23,724 nucleotides of DNA from JAJVID01 sp035275345 (GCA_035275345.1 DATEMY010000144.1:1-23724); one strand, 5' to 3'; counted from the stretch's first letter, positions 1 through 7,859 are shown. Made by a program: numbers and translations. Notes: a model not told the origin generated them from the sequence alone.

Positions 1-2
1 CA

Positions 3-22
3 CGCACGCGGGGCCGCGTGCG
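3..22. repeat. Perfect 9-bp inverted repeat beyond the 3' end of the first gene
   Basis: CGCACGCGG and its reverse complement are separated by only two bases (GG). It lies about 55 bases beyond the stop of the minus-strand gene that ends at 76. It could act as a transcription end signal for that gene, but there is no T-tract on either strand and the window edge cuts off the context. The rest of 1-75 shows nothing recognisable. Confidence 0.35.
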
Positions 23-75
23 CCCCAAGGGTCAGACTTACCGCTCACGGAGTCGGCTTGACGCCGCTTGCCGAA

Positions 76-1305
76 CTACGGCTTGCTGTCCGCCGCGATG
101 TAATGGGTCATGATCAGTTCTCTGTAACTCGGATAGGTCCCTTCGTCGAAATCTTTGAGGAAGACTTTCATCCTTTGAAGCAGAGTGACCGACATGTGAT
201 CTTGAACCCGCGCGGGATGTGTATAACGCATATGGAACACTGCTCTGATGAACATACTATTGTCGTTGATCGGCAATCTCTTGATATTTTTGACGAAGCC
301 GTCGAAGACCGCGCCGTCGAAAAGATACTGCTCGACATTCGACGTATAGAACGACGTCACCGTTAATCCGCTCTTTCGCAGGTAATCGCCGATGGCGCCT
401 AGCGCCTTTACGCCGCTGAAGTCTCCGACAATCGGGATGATCAGATTCTTCTTTTGCATGTCGCGGACGAAGTTGTAATCTTCGGCGCCGGCCAGAAAGT
501 TACCGGTCTTCCCGTTCAGGTCGGTCTGGAGCGCCAGTTCTTTGAGCGACGGGAAGTATCCGCCGTAATAACTCGCGTCGAGCCTGAAGGCTATGTCGAG
601 GCCGTTCTCGCGGAAGCTTTTGTAGACATATTCCAGGCTCTCGCGGTCGCGATCTGAAAGCGGGAACTGAAATTCCTCCTGGATGGTTTTCTTGATCTCT
701 GCAAGATTCGCCGCATAAGCCTGATCAGTAGCGGCGATCTTGCCTAAGAACACCATCAGCTCGGCCGTCGCGACATCAGGCGCGGGCGCGCCCTCCTTCG
801 GCAAGGGTTTGCTCAGCAATCGTGAGAGGAACTGCGCGCGATTCGGAGCAAGATGGAAGATCGCTTTGTACATCAAATGCTGGATCATCGCCTGGCGACG
901 GATGTCCACGATGAAGGCGATCCGAGGGCGGATCTTGGCGATATAGGTAAAATTCTGCTCCGGCCCGACGCCGATATAAGCCCCGCCTGTCACGCTCAGC
1001 TCTCGAAGTTTATCGACGACATGCAGGTAGGAGGTCTCGTTGGATGTAAAATTGTCCGACATGAAATATCCGCCGTCTTCAGAAAATTCTCGGATGATCC
1101 GCGAAAATTCCTGGGACGAAACGCCGTCGGACGAATTCTGCTTCGATGGGGACGTCGCTTGGGAAAAGGCCGGGGAGGCGGCGAAGATTAGTGAAAGGAG
1201 GAGTATCAGGCGCGCCATTTGTAGGCGTGAGATTTGAATGAAGGGGACGGGTAAAGAAATAGATCCTCTCCGCAATTTGCGGAAAACGCAAAAAAATAGA
1301 TTCAT
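76..1305 (-). CDS. Exported protein of unknown function with a methyltransferase-like Rossmann motif
   Basis: About 409 residues, not assigned to a named family. An internal methionine (base 1218) begins a textbook Sec signal peptide (MARLILLLSLIFAASPAFSQA), so the mature protein is probably periplasmic. The ATG at 1305 is the start best supported by a ribosome site (GGAGAGG, 5-8 bases upstream) and gives about 29 extra residues before that signal. A GTG at 1311 is possible but too close to the site. The true start is 1305 or 1218. Near residues 110-137 (numbered from 1305) a GVGPEQN turn is followed by a strand ending in VDIRR. This resembles motif I and the acidic end of strand 2 of SAM-dependent methyltransferases, which is odd for an exported protein. 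The C-terminal half has several YGG and FYTSN-like segments but no motif I can name. It is transcribed divergently from the U32-family gene. Confidence 0.8.
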   Translation of the reverse strand: MNLFFCVFRKLRRGSISLPVPFIQISRLQMARLILLLSLIFAASPAFSQATSPSKQNSSDGVSSQEFSRIIREFSEDGGYFMSDNFTSNETSYLHVVDKLRELSVTGGAYIGVGPEQNFTYIAKIRPRIAFIVDIRRQAMIQHLMYKAIFHLAPNRAQFLSRLLSKPLPKEGAPAPDVATAELMVFLGKIAATDQAYAANLAEIKKTIQEEFQFPLSDRDRESLEYVYKSFRENGLDIAFRLDASYYGGYFPSLKELALQTDLNGKTGNFLAGAEDYNFVRDMQKKNLIIPIVGDFSGVKALGAIGDYLRKSGLTVTSFYTSNVEQYLFDGAVFDGFVKNIKRLPINDNSMFIRAVFHMRYTHPARVQDHMSVTLLQRMKVFLKDFDEGTYPSYRELIMTHYIAADSKP

Positions 1306-1485
1306 ATTCACCTCTCCAATTCAACTACGTCATGACCATTTTGTGAGCGTGAGGCCATCATAACATTTGTTGTCCCATAATCGAGTCTCCTTTATGATGA
1401 AGATGAAAATCTTTCTTCTGTAAGCGCGCGTCCCTCGAGCCGCTTGATTGTAGAAAAATTGAAAATATCCACGATTGGATTTTGT

Positions 1486-2493
1486 ATGAAAGTCCTGGCT
1501 CCCATAGCGTCTTACGATGAGCTTGAAATGCTGGCCGCGGCCGGCGCCGAAGAGCTTTATTGCGGCATCGTCCCGCGCGAATGGATGGATAAATACACGG
1601 GCGCGGTCTGGCTCAATCGCCGCAGCCCGAAGGGCGGCAGCGTCGAAAGTTATGCAGACCTCAAGCTATTGGTTGACGACGCCCACAAGCTCAAACTGCC
1701 GGTCTTTATCACCCTTAACGCGCCCTATTACACGGCGGAGCAGCTTCCGCTCGTGCTCGAGCTCGCTCGCAGGCTCTCCGAGGAGGTGGGCGTTGACGCG
1801 CTGATCGTCACCGATATCAATCTTCTGTCGCGGTTGAGCGAAGAGAACCTGAACTGCGAACTGCACGTCAGCTCGGTGGCCGCGACGCTCAACACCGAGG
1901 CCGTGCGCTTTCTGCTCAACTTCGGCCCTTCGCGAATCATCCTGCCGCGCAGCCTGACCGTCAGCGAGATCGAAACCATCACCGCCGACGTGCGCGATCA
2001 GGTCGAAATTGAAGTCTTCATGCTCAACGACGGGTGCGCGTTTGAGGAGGGTTTCTGTTCGACCACGCATCACCACACAGTCGGCGCCTTCTGCACCAGC
2101 CTGTCCGAGATGGAGACGAAGTTCGAGTGGGAGGGACGCCGCTTCACTCCGCGCCGCCACAACTGGCTGCGACGCAACCTGACCGACTATCGCGAATGGG
2201 TCTGGTACGTCAACGGCAACGGCTGCGGCGTGACGCCGAAAGGTTTGCCGTACGGTCCGTGCGGGCTGTGCGCGATTCCTGATTTCCAGCGCATCGGCGT
2301 CGCATCGCTCAAGATCGTCGGGCGCGAGGCCTCGCCTTTCAAGAAGATGGCGAGCGTCAAGATGGTGCGCGACATCGTTGACCGCGCGCGGTCGGGAGCG
2401 CCCAGGCTACACGTCATTGAACGCGCGAAATCTTTGCGCGAAACGCCTGAACATTGCGCTTCGGGTTTCATGTGCTACTACAAAGTTGAGTAG
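1486..2493 (+). CDS. U32-family peptidase-like protein (UbiU/UbiV/YegQ-type)
   Basis: About 335 residues. The N-terminus (MKVLAPIASYDELEMLAAAGAEELYCGI) is the typical start of U32 proteins, so the ATG at 1486 is chosen over an in-frame TTG at 1444. There is no strong Shine-Dalgarno sequence. The TIM-barrel-like body ends with the conserved LKIVGREASPFKK stretch. Cysteines occur in DGCAFEEGFC, AFCTS and GCGVTPKGLPYGPCGLC. Clusters like these bind an Fe-S centre in characterised members (UbiU/UbiV in oxygen-independent ubiquinone hydroxylation; RlhA and TrhP in RNA hydroxylation). Despite the name, proteolysis is not established for most of the family. Neighbours give no substrate clue: an ABC exporter follows after a 156-base gap holding a long hairpin. 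The family call is firm; the role is unknown. Confidence 0.88.
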   Translation: MKVLAPIASYDELEMLAAAGAEELYCGIVPREWMDKYTGAVWLNRRSPKGGSVESYADLKLLVDDAHKLKLPVFITLNAPYYTAEQLPLVLELARRLSEEVGVDALIVTDINLLSRLSEENLNCELHVSSVAATLNTEAVRFLLNFGPSRIILPRSLTVSEIETITADVRDQVEIEVFMLNDGCAFEEGFCSTTHHHTVGAFCTSLSEMETKFEWEGRRFTPRRHNWLRRNLTDYREWVWYVNGNGCGVTPKGLPYGPCGLCAIPDFQRIGVASLKIVGREASPFKKMASVKMVRDIVDRARSGAPRLHVIERAKSLRETPEHCASGFMCYYKVE

Positions 2494-2515
2494 CCGGAAA
2501 TGAAGAAGGATAAAT

Positions 2516-2613
2516 AGAGACTACGGAACAGACGGAAATAACGGAACAGGCGGAAACGGCCTAAAGACAGCCTTTCCGTCTGTTCCGTTATTTCCGTCTG
2601 TTCCGTAGTCTCT
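2516..2613. repeat. Long intergenic inverted repeat, ACGGAA family, copy 1
   Basis: Arms at 2516-2549 and 2580-2613 are perfect 34-base reverse complements, with weaker pairing continuing inward. Within the arms ACGGAA recurs every 9 bases. A relative sharing the TACGGAACAGACGG core lies at 21271-21346. RNA from this gap would form a strong hairpin between the U32 gene and the ABC exporter and could terminate or stabilise transcripts. There is no T-tract, so classic intrinsic termination is not shown. Confidence 0.9.
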
Positions 2614-2649
2614 CCTGTGTTCTCCGGCGCCCAAAGTTGACGATTTGAA

Positions 2650-4395
2650 ATGAAGGAAAAAGATTCGCATCGCGGCTTGATGCTCGGCGAATACCGCCGG
2701 GCGCTCGTCTTCGTCCTGCCTTACTGGCGGAGGCTGGTCATTGTTCTTATCATCAGCCTCTTTTCGACCCTTCTCGGTCTCGTCCAGCCCTACATCGCGA
2801 AATTGCTGATCGATGAAGCCCTGTTGCAACGCGACCTGCGGGCGCTGGGCGAGGTCGCGGCGCTGATGGTCCTGGCCACGGTCTTCGGGTTCGTGTTCAG
2901 CATACTGGCCTCGTATCGATACGTCGCCGTGTCGGCCGATGTGCTGTTCGATATGCGGCTGGCGCTCTACGAACATCTGCAGCGGCTGTCGCCGCGGTTT
3001 TACGCGCGCACGAAGCTGGGCGAGATAGTATCGCGTATCAACAACGACGTGGCCGAAGCGCAGCGCGTCGCCGCCGACACGATACTCTCGCTGGCCTCAA
3101 ACCTGGTCTTCCTCACCGGAAGCGTCGTGGTCATGCTCTGGCTCAACTGGCGGTTGTTCGTTCTGAGCGTCGCGCTCATGCCTTTGTCGGTCTTCGCGCT
3201 GCGGCGCTTTCAGCGGCGTTTGACCGGTCAGGTGAAACAGGTGCGGGAGCGGAGCGCGGAAATCGGCAGCTTCCTGATCGAGACGTTGATGGGCATGCGG
3301 CTGGTGGTGGCGTCGAACGCCGAGGCCAGCGAGGTCGAGCGATTCCGCCGTCGCAATCGAGGTTTTATAGAATCGCTGCTGGCGATGCAATTGACTTCTT
3401 ATCTGGCTGGCGCGGCGCCTAGCGCAATCCTGACTCTTTCAACCGCGGCCGTCTTTCTATATGGCGGCAGCCTGGTGATTGGGGGCGCGATGAGCGTCGG
3501 CGCGCTCGTGGCGTTTATGGCTTATCACCTGCGGCTGCTCGCGCCGGCGCAGAGTTTGATGGGGCTCTACACCAACCTCGTCACCGCGCGCGTCTCCCTC
3601 GGTCGAATCTTCGAACTGCTCGACGCCAAGGTCGAGGTCATCGAGCGGCCGGACGCCGACTCGCTGGAGCGGCCGCGCGGTGAAATCACATTTGAACATG
3701 TCACCTTGCGCCATGACCGCGACAATACGGTGCTCGACGACGTTTCGTTTCGCATCCCCGCGGGATGCGTCTGCGCCATTGTCGGGCCGAGCGGCGTCGG
3801 CAAATCGACCATCGCGGACCTGATCCTGCGTTTTTACGATCCGCAATCGGGAGCGGTGAAACTGGACGGACACGACTTGCGCGGTCTGCGGCTCGGCGAT
3901 TTGCGCCGCGCCGTCGCCCTGGTAGATCAATCGCCGTTCCTCTTCAACGCCAGCGTCGCCGAAAACATCGCTTACGCGCGGCCCGACGCCACGCGCGAAG
4001 AGATTATCGCGGCGGCGCGCGCCGCCGCGATTCACGACTTCATCGAAAAGCTGCCTCAAGGTTACGACACGCCGGTCGGCGAACGCGGCCAGACGCTTTC
4101 GGCGGGCGAGCGTCAGCGCATAGCCATTGCGCGCGCCGCGCTGCGCCAGCCATCAATCATCGTGCTCGACGAGCCGACGGCCGCGCTCGATCCGATTACC
4201 GAGCGGGCCGTCACCGCCACGCTTTCGACTTTATTGAAAGGCGCAACCGCAATCATCATCACTCACCGGATGTCGCTCCTCGAGATTGCGGATCAGGTGA
4301 TCGCGCTCGAAGGCGGGAAGGTCGCCCGGGCGGATTCGCCGGAAGAGTTGATGGCGAATGGAGTCTCGCTCTTCGGCGGCCCCCAGCCGGGATAG
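2650..4395 (+). CDS. ABC exporter, fused transmembrane and ATPase domains (MsbA-like)
   Basis: 581 residues, the usual length for a half-transporter working as a homodimer or heterodimer. An N-terminal type-I exporter membrane domain (roughly residues 20-310) with hydrophobic segments such as LVIVLIISLFSTLLGLVQPY precedes the nucleotide-binding domain. That domain has Walker A GPSGVGKST (about 379-387), a Q-loop in VDQSPFLFN, signature LSAGERQR (about 483-490), Walker B IIVLDEPTAALD (about 503) and the H-loop ITHR. All catalytic motifs are intact, so it should hydrolyse ATP. Substrates in this family include lipids, drugs and peptides; nothing here narrows the choice. No clear Shine-Dalgarno sequence precedes the ATG. 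The long hairpin at 2516-2613 lies just upstream. No second half-transporter is adjacent, so a homodimer is likely. Confidence 0.95.
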   Translation: MKEKDSHRGLMLGEYRRALVFVLPYWRRLVIVLIISLFSTLLGLVQPYIAKLLIDEALLQRDLRALGEVAALMVLATVFGFVFSILASYRYVAVSADVLFDMRLALYEHLQRLSPRFYARTKLGEIVSRINNDVAEAQRVAADTILSLASNLVFLTGSVVVMLWLNWRLFVLSVALMPLSVFALRRFQRRLTGQVKQVRERSAEIGSFLIETLMGMRLVVASNAEASEVERFRRRNRGFIESLLAMQLTSYLAGAAPSAILTLSTAAVFLYGGSLVIGGAMSVGALVAFMAYHLRLLAPAQSLMGLYTNLVTARVSLGRIFELLDAKVEVIERPDADSLERPRGEITFEHVTLRHDRDNTVLDDVSFRIPAGCVCAIVGPSGVGKSTIADLILRFYDPQSGAVKLDGHDLRGLRLGDLRRAVALVDQSPFLFNASVAENIAYARPDATREEIIAAARAAAIHDFIEKLPQGYDTPVGERGQTLSAGERQRIAIARAALRQPSIIVLDEPTAALDPITERAVTATLSTLLKGATAIIITHRMSLLEIADQVIALEGGKVARADSPEELMANGVSLFGGPQPG

Positions 4396-4469
4396 CCGCC
4401 GTAACCGCTCGTTGTTAATCGGTACGCCGCCCTCAGTCAACCCGTCTCCGCTCAATGCCAAATAATAAT

Positions 4470-4481
4470 TGAACGCGTTCA
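4470..4481. promoter_or_regulatory. Palindrome TGAACGCGTTCA, candidate TetR operator 1
   Basis: A perfect 12-base palindrome upstream of the -35 element. It has the same outer half-sites (TGAAC/GTTCA) as the palindromes at 4526 and 4547. A TetR-family gene lies in the same gene run, which makes it the natural candidate to bind here. That pairing is inference. Confidence 0.6.
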
Positions 4482-4491
4482 GATATTTTCG

Positions 4492-4520
4492 TTGACCGAG
4501 GCTTCGCCCTGCCGTATTAT
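4492..4520 (+). promoter_or_regulatory. Sigma-70-type promoter for the 4589-7113 operon
   Basis: TTGACC (4492-4497) and TATTAT (4515-4520) are separated by exactly 17 bases, an excellent fit to a housekeeping promoter. Transcription would start near 4527, inside the second palindrome. It sits about 70 bases upstream of the membrane-protein gene and is flanked by repeated TGAAC/GTTC palindromes, consistent with repression by a regulator encoded in the operon. Confidence 0.75.
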
Positions 4521-4525
4521 CTTTT

Positions 4526-4537
4526 TGAACATGTTCA
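4526..4537. promoter_or_regulatory. Palindrome TGAACATGTTCA, candidate TetR operator 2
   Basis: A perfect 12-base palindrome 5 bases after the -10 element, covering the expected transcription start. A bound repressor here would block initiation. It is the best of the three sites in both position and symmetry. Confidence 0.7.
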
Positions 4538-4546
4538 GGAATTTAC

Positions 4547-4558
4547 TGAACAGGTTCG
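4547..4558. promoter_or_regulatory. Near-palindrome TGAACAGGTTCG, candidate TetR operator 3
   Basis: An imperfect copy of the 12-base site, centred 21 bases (two helical turns) downstream of operator 2. This spacing would allow two repressor dimers to bind on the same DNA face. Confidence 0.5.
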
Positions 4559-4588
4559 GAAAACAGGATTAACCGAACGGAGGTCTGA

Positions 4589-5035
4589 ATGAATCACATT
4601 GTTTTCACCTATCTGATTTACCTGGCGATCAGCGTTTCGCTCACCATCTGGGTCGCCCGGACGCTGCATCAGAATGGCCGCGTCTTCCTGGTCGACGTCT
4701 TTCACGGCAATGAATCGCTGGCGGATTCGGTCAACCACCTGCTGGTCGTCGGCTTCTATCTCATCAACCTGGGCTACGTCAGCCTGTCGCTGAAACTCGG
4801 TTATGACGTAGGGGACATGCGAGAAGCGATCGAAGCCTTGTCGTGGAAGGTTGGGGCGGTGCTGGTCGTGCTGGGCGGGATGCACTTCTTTAACCTGTAC
4901 GTTTTCAGCCGCATTCGCCGCCGCGGAGTGTTGGCTTATGCGCCTCCGCCGGTGCTTCCGGACGGCTGTACGATCGTGCGCGAGCCTGAGAGCGCGGGGC
5001 AGATGCCTTACCGCCAGGTTACGGAGAGGGCTTGA
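4589..5035 (+). CDS. Small integral membrane protein of unknown function
   Basis: 148 residues. Three hydrophobic segments are visible: about residues 3-23 (HIVFTYLIYLAISVSLTIWVA), 46-68 (SVNHLLVVGFYLINLGYVSLSL) and 88-110 (KVGAVLVVLGGMHFFNLYVFSRI). A charged, proline-rich tail of about 35 residues follows. A strong ribosome site (GGAGG, 4579-4583) precedes the ATG. I do not recognise the family. It is the first gene after the promoter and palindrome array and is followed 9 bases later by the epimerase gene, so it is very likely in one operon with the epimerase, DCC protein and TetR regulator. A membrane-stress or membrane-lipid role would fit but is not shown. Confidence 0.85.
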   Translation: MNHIVFTYLIYLAISVSLTIWVARTLHQNGRVFLVDVFHGNESLADSVNHLLVVGFYLINLGYVSLSLKLGYDVGDMREAIEALSWKVGAVLVVLGGMHFFNLYVFSRIRRRGVLAYAPPPVLPDGCTIVREPESAGQMPYRQVTERA

Positions 5036-5044
5036 GGAGGAGCG

Positions 5045-5995
5045 ATGAAAATCATCATCCCGGGCGGTACAGGTCAGGTCGGAACGATTCTGGCCCGCGC
5101 GTTTCACCAGGCGGGAAATGAAGTCGTCATTCTGAGTAGAAGGCCGACAAAAGCGGCATGGGCCGTGATGGAGTGGGACGCTCAAACCTTGGGAGAGTGG
5201 ACGACGGTGATCGAAGGCGCTGATGTTGTCATCAATCTGGCGGGACGCAGCGTAAACTGTCGCTACAACGACGAGAATCGCAGGCAGATCAAAGAGTCTC
5301 GCGTAAAATCGACGCGGATCGTGGGGGATGCGATCGCTCGAGCGTCCCGCCCGCCTCGCGTCTGGCTCCAGGCGAGCACGGCGACTATTTACGCTCATCG
5401 CTATGACGCGCCGAACGACGAAGCGACTGGTATTCTGGGTGGTTCGGAGCCGAGCGCGCCGGACACCTGGCGATTCAGCGTTGGAGTGGCGACTGCCTGG
5501 GAGCGCGCCTTCAACGAGTCCGCCACTCCCTATACGCGAAAAGCGCTGCTGCGCTCGGCGGTAACGATGAGTCCGGATCGTGGCGGCGCCTTCGATATCC
5601 TTCTTAGGTTGGTGAGACACGGCCTTGGAGGAAGCGCCGGGGATGGCCTACAGTATGTTTCATGGATACACGATCAGGATTTCATCCGAGCCGTTTCCTG
5701 GCTTATAGAACGCGACGAACTTGAGGGGACTATCAACCTCGCCGCGCCGAATCCGGAGCTAAATTCCGAGTTCATGAGCGCCCTGCGATCAGCGTGGGGG
5801 ATTTCGTTCGGTTTGCCTGCGACGGAGTTCATGCTGGAGGTCGGGGCGTTTTTTCTGCGAACGGAAACTGAACTCATCTTGAAGAGCAGGCGGGTAACCC
5901 CGGGCAGGTTGTTACAGTCGAAATTTATTTTCCAGTTTCCTACTTGGGCGGAAGCGGCGCGGAACCTGTGCTACAGGTGGCGAGAGGCGAACTGA
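5045..5995 (+). CDS. TIGR01777-family NAD(P)-dependent epimerase (YfcH/SDR39U1-like)
   Basis: 316 residues, near the usual family length of about 300. The N-terminus MKIIIPGGTGQVGTILARAF carries the GGTGxxG dinucleotide-binding loop of extended SDRs. The segment VVINLAGRSVNCRYNDENRRQIKESRVKSTR is the hallmark of the TIGR01777 group. The last 45 residues (RVTPGRLLQSKFIFQFPTWAEAARNL) match the DUF1731 tail. The substrate is unknown for the family. A strong GGAGGAG ribosome site precedes the ATG and only 9 bases separate it from the membrane-protein gene. It is cytoplasmic, with no signal peptide. The family call is firm; which sugar or small molecule it acts on cannot be read from the sequence. 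Confidence 0.92.
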   Translation: MKIIIPGGTGQVGTILARAFHQAGNEVVILSRRPTKAAWAVMEWDAQTLGEWTTVIEGADVVINLAGRSVNCRYNDENRRQIKESRVKSTRIVGDAIARASRPPRVWLQASTATIYAHRYDAPNDEATGILGGSEPSAPDTWRFSVGVATAWERAFNESATPYTRKALLRSAVTMSPDRGGAFDILLRLVRHGLGGSAGDGLQYVSWIHDQDFIRAVSWLIERDELEGTINLAAPNPELNSEFMSALRSAWGISFGLPATEFMLEVGAFFLRTETELILKSRRVTPGRLLQSKFIFQFPTWAEAARNLCYRWREAN

Positions 5996-6027
5996 CGCTC
6001 AGGTTTCGGTCATTTTGATCGCAGTTT

Positions 6028-6399
6028 ATGAAGACGCTTACTATACTCTATGACGCTGACTGCCGTCTGTGCTGTCGCATCAAGGCGTGGCTCCAGGCGC
6101 AGTCCAAATACGTCGATCTGGACTTCATTGCCGCAGGCTCCGAAGCCGCGCGCAGACGCTATCCGCGACTCGATCATGCGGCGACGCTGAAAGAACTCAC
6201 GGTCGTCAGTGACGAGGGGAATTATTATCACGGGGCGAAGGGGTGGTTGATGTGTCTGTGGGCGCTGCGCGAGTATCGCGGCTGGGCCATCAGGTTCAGT
6301 TCGCCGGAACTGGCGCCGATGGCGAGGCGGTTTGTGGTTAAGGTCTCGAGCCTGCGGTTCGGATTCGGGTATCAGGCGCCCCGGACAGAAAGGCGTTGA
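6028..6399 (+). CDS. DCC-family (DUF393) thiol-disulfide oxidoreductase-like protein
   Basis: 123 residues. It starts MKTLTILYDADCRLCCRIKAWL, the family's YDxxCxxC motif with cysteines at 12 and 15 plus an extra adjacent cysteine at 16. The family is named for the usual DxxCxxC pattern and is predicted, mostly without biochemical proof, to be thioredoxin-like. A GAKGWL segment in the middle corresponds to the second conserved block. The protein is small, cytoplasmic and lacks a signal peptide. Only 32 bases separate it from the epimerase gene and 6 from the TetR gene, with no obvious ribosome site. It is therefore probably co-transcribed and perhaps translated weakly. Confidence 0.82.
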   Translation: MKTLTILYDADCRLCCRIKAWLQAQSKYVDLDFIAAGSEAARRRYPRLDHAATLKELTVVSDEGNYYHGAKGWLMCLWALREYRGWAIRFSSPELAPMARRFVVKVSSLRFGFGYQAPRTERR

Positions 6400-6405
6400 A
6401 CAATC

Positions 6406-7113
6406 TTGCAGAAGAAACCATTGCACAGGAGAGCGCTGAGGAGGGAGTCGGGAGAAGCGGGCAGTAAAGGCGAGCAGACCAGGTCGATGATTCTGGAGAC
6501 GGCGCTGAAACTGTTCGGCGAACGCGGGTATGAGGAGACCACAATGCGCGCGGTCGCGGAAAAAGCCGGAGTCGCGCTTGGCAACACCTATTACCACTTC
6601 CGCTCCAAGGAGCATCTTATCCAGGCCTACTATGAGCGAATGCACGAGCTTCACCTGGATAGCTGCGCTGAGTTGTTAAAAAAGGAGCGCACGCTGAAAG
6701 GCCGTCTTCAAGGCGTGATGCGGCGGATTCTGGAAAACATGGCGCCATACCATCAGTTCGCCGGGATTCTTTTCAAGACCGCCGCCGATCCGCAAAGTCC
6801 ACTCAATCCTTTCAGCCCCGAATCGGAACACACTCGTCGGGCCAATATTGAATTATTCGCTGAGGTGGTGAAAGGCGCGAAGACAAAGATTCCGCCGGAT
6901 CTCGAAGCGGAACTGCCGACGCTCTTATGGCTCTATCACATGGGCATCGTTCTGTTCTGGATTCACGACGATTCAATCAGGCAGGACAAAACGCGCCGGT
7001 TGATGGAGAGTTCGGTCGAAATCGTGGTGAGGCTGATTCAACTGGCGAGCCTGCCGCTGATGGGGCCGTTGCGGAAATCGGTTCTGAAGACGCTGACTGA
7101 TCTGCGCGCTTAA
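6406..7113 (+). CDS. TetR/AcrR-family transcriptional regulator
   Basis: Up to 235 residues. The N-terminal helix-turn-helix is classic TetR: RSMILETALKLFGERGYEETTMRAVAEKAGVALGNTYYHF, with the recognition region around residues 45-66. The C-terminal two thirds should form the ligand-binding and dimer domain; nothing shows the ligand. The start is uncertain: TTG at 6406 keeps the basic tail (KKPLHRRALRR), TTG at 6421 is possible, and the first ATG (6487) would cut into helix 1 of the DNA-binding domain. No convincing ribosome site is seen. It is the fourth gene after a strong promoter bracketed by TGAAC/GTTC palindromes, so negative autoregulation of the operon is the simplest reading. Confidence 0.92.
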   Translation: MQKKPLHRRALRRESGEAGSKGEQTRSMILETALKLFGERGYEETTMRAVAEKAGVALGNTYYHFRSKEHLIQAYYERMHELHLDSCAELLKKERTLKGRLQGVMRRILENMAPYHQFAGILFKTAADPQSPLNPFSPESEHTRRANIELFAEVVKGAKTKIPPDLEAELPTLLWLYHMGIVLFWIHDDSIRQDKTRRLMESSVEIVVRLIQLASLPLMGPLRKSVLKTLTDLRA

Positions 7114-7128
7114 CCATTTTCTACAGTG

Positions 7129-7836
7129 ATGCGATTTGAAGCGAAAATTCCTTTCGCCGGATTAACCGGTCGCGGCGTGCGCGTGGCGATCATTGACAGC
7201 GGCGTCAATCCGGCGCATCCACACGTGGCAGGCGTGGCGGGCGGCGTCCACATCAATGCTGACGGCGAGGCGGAGAACTATCTCGATTACATCGGTCACG
7301 GCACTGCCGTGGCGGGCGCGATCCGCGAGAAAGCGCCCGGGGCGTCGCTGTATGCGATCAAAGTCTTCGATCAACTTCTGCGAACAAACGCCGAGACGAT
7401 CATCCGCGCGATTGATTGGGCGATTGAGAACGAAATTGATGTCGTCAACCTCAGCCTGGGTACGGTTAACGAGGCGCGCAGAGAACGGTTCGAGCAAGTT
7501 GTCGCGCGCGCGGCCGAGCGTAATGTTGTTCTCGTGGCGGCGCGCGAAATGAACGGACAGCGTTCACTGCCCGGATGTTTGCCGTCGGTGATCGGCGTGA
7601 CGTTGGATTGGGAATGCCCGCGTGAAACTTATCGTTACATGATGTCTGATTCGCGCCCACTCTTTTGCGCTTCCGGCTATCCTCGCTCGATTCCCGGCGT
7701 GGCGCCAGAACGCAATCTATCCGGGATCAGCTTCGCTGTGGCCAGTATTACGGGTTTTGTGACGCGGGCGAAAGAGGCTTTCTTAAACGCGTCATCTGAA
7801 GAGTTAGAGAGAGTTTTGATCGAAGCCTGCGCTTAG
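7129..7836 (+). CDS. Short cytoplasmic subtilisin-like (S8) serine protease with altered oxyanion-hole region
   Basis: 235 residues from ATG 7129 (a GTG directly before it is also possible). It is close to the bare S8 catalytic domain, with no signal peptide or propeptide. The triad is present: Asp23 in VAIIDSGVN, His57 in GHGTAVAG and Ser201 in SGISFAVAS. The usual AAGN block carrying the oxyanion-hole Asn reads AAREMNG (137-143), so that Asn is missing or shifted. The serine motif is GISFA rather than GTSMA. It follows the TetR gene by 15 bases with no separate promoter apparent. Cytoplasmic S8 domains often mature peptides or regulators, but no precursor peptide is visible next to it. Activity may be reduced or specialised. 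Confidence 0.85.
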   Translation: MRFEAKIPFAGLTGRGVRVAIIDSGVNPAHPHVAGVAGGVHINADGEAENYLDYIGHGTAVAGAIREKAPGASLYAIKVFDQLLRTNAETIIRAIDWAIENEIDVVNLSLGTVNEARRERFEQVVARAAERNVVLVAAREMNGQRSLPGCLPSVIGVTLDWECPRETYRYMMSDSRPLFCASGYPRSIPGVAPERNLSGISFAVASITGFVTRAKEAFLNASSEELERVLIEACA

Positions 7837-7859
7837 AATTGATCCAGGGCTGTCGAACT

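Noticed and set aside
58..366. Plus-strand open frame of 102 codons at the left edge
   Set aside because: It lies antisense within the minus-strand exported-protein gene, has no family features, and the minus frame has a signal peptide and coherent fold motifs.
1268..1282. TCCGCAATTTGCGGA palindrome as an operator or terminator
   Set aside because: Single copy between alternative starts of the first gene, no T-tract and no matching site elsewhere in the window.
1666..2160. 164-codon minus-strand open frame inside the U32 gene
   Set aside because: Antisense shadow of a well-supported family; its composition reflects the codon bias of the plus gene.
4535..5620. 361-codon minus-strand frame opposite the membrane protein and epimerase genes
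   Set aside because: The plus frames have good ribosome sites and recognisable domains; the minus translation is low-complexity Arg/Asp/Ser-rich with no motif.
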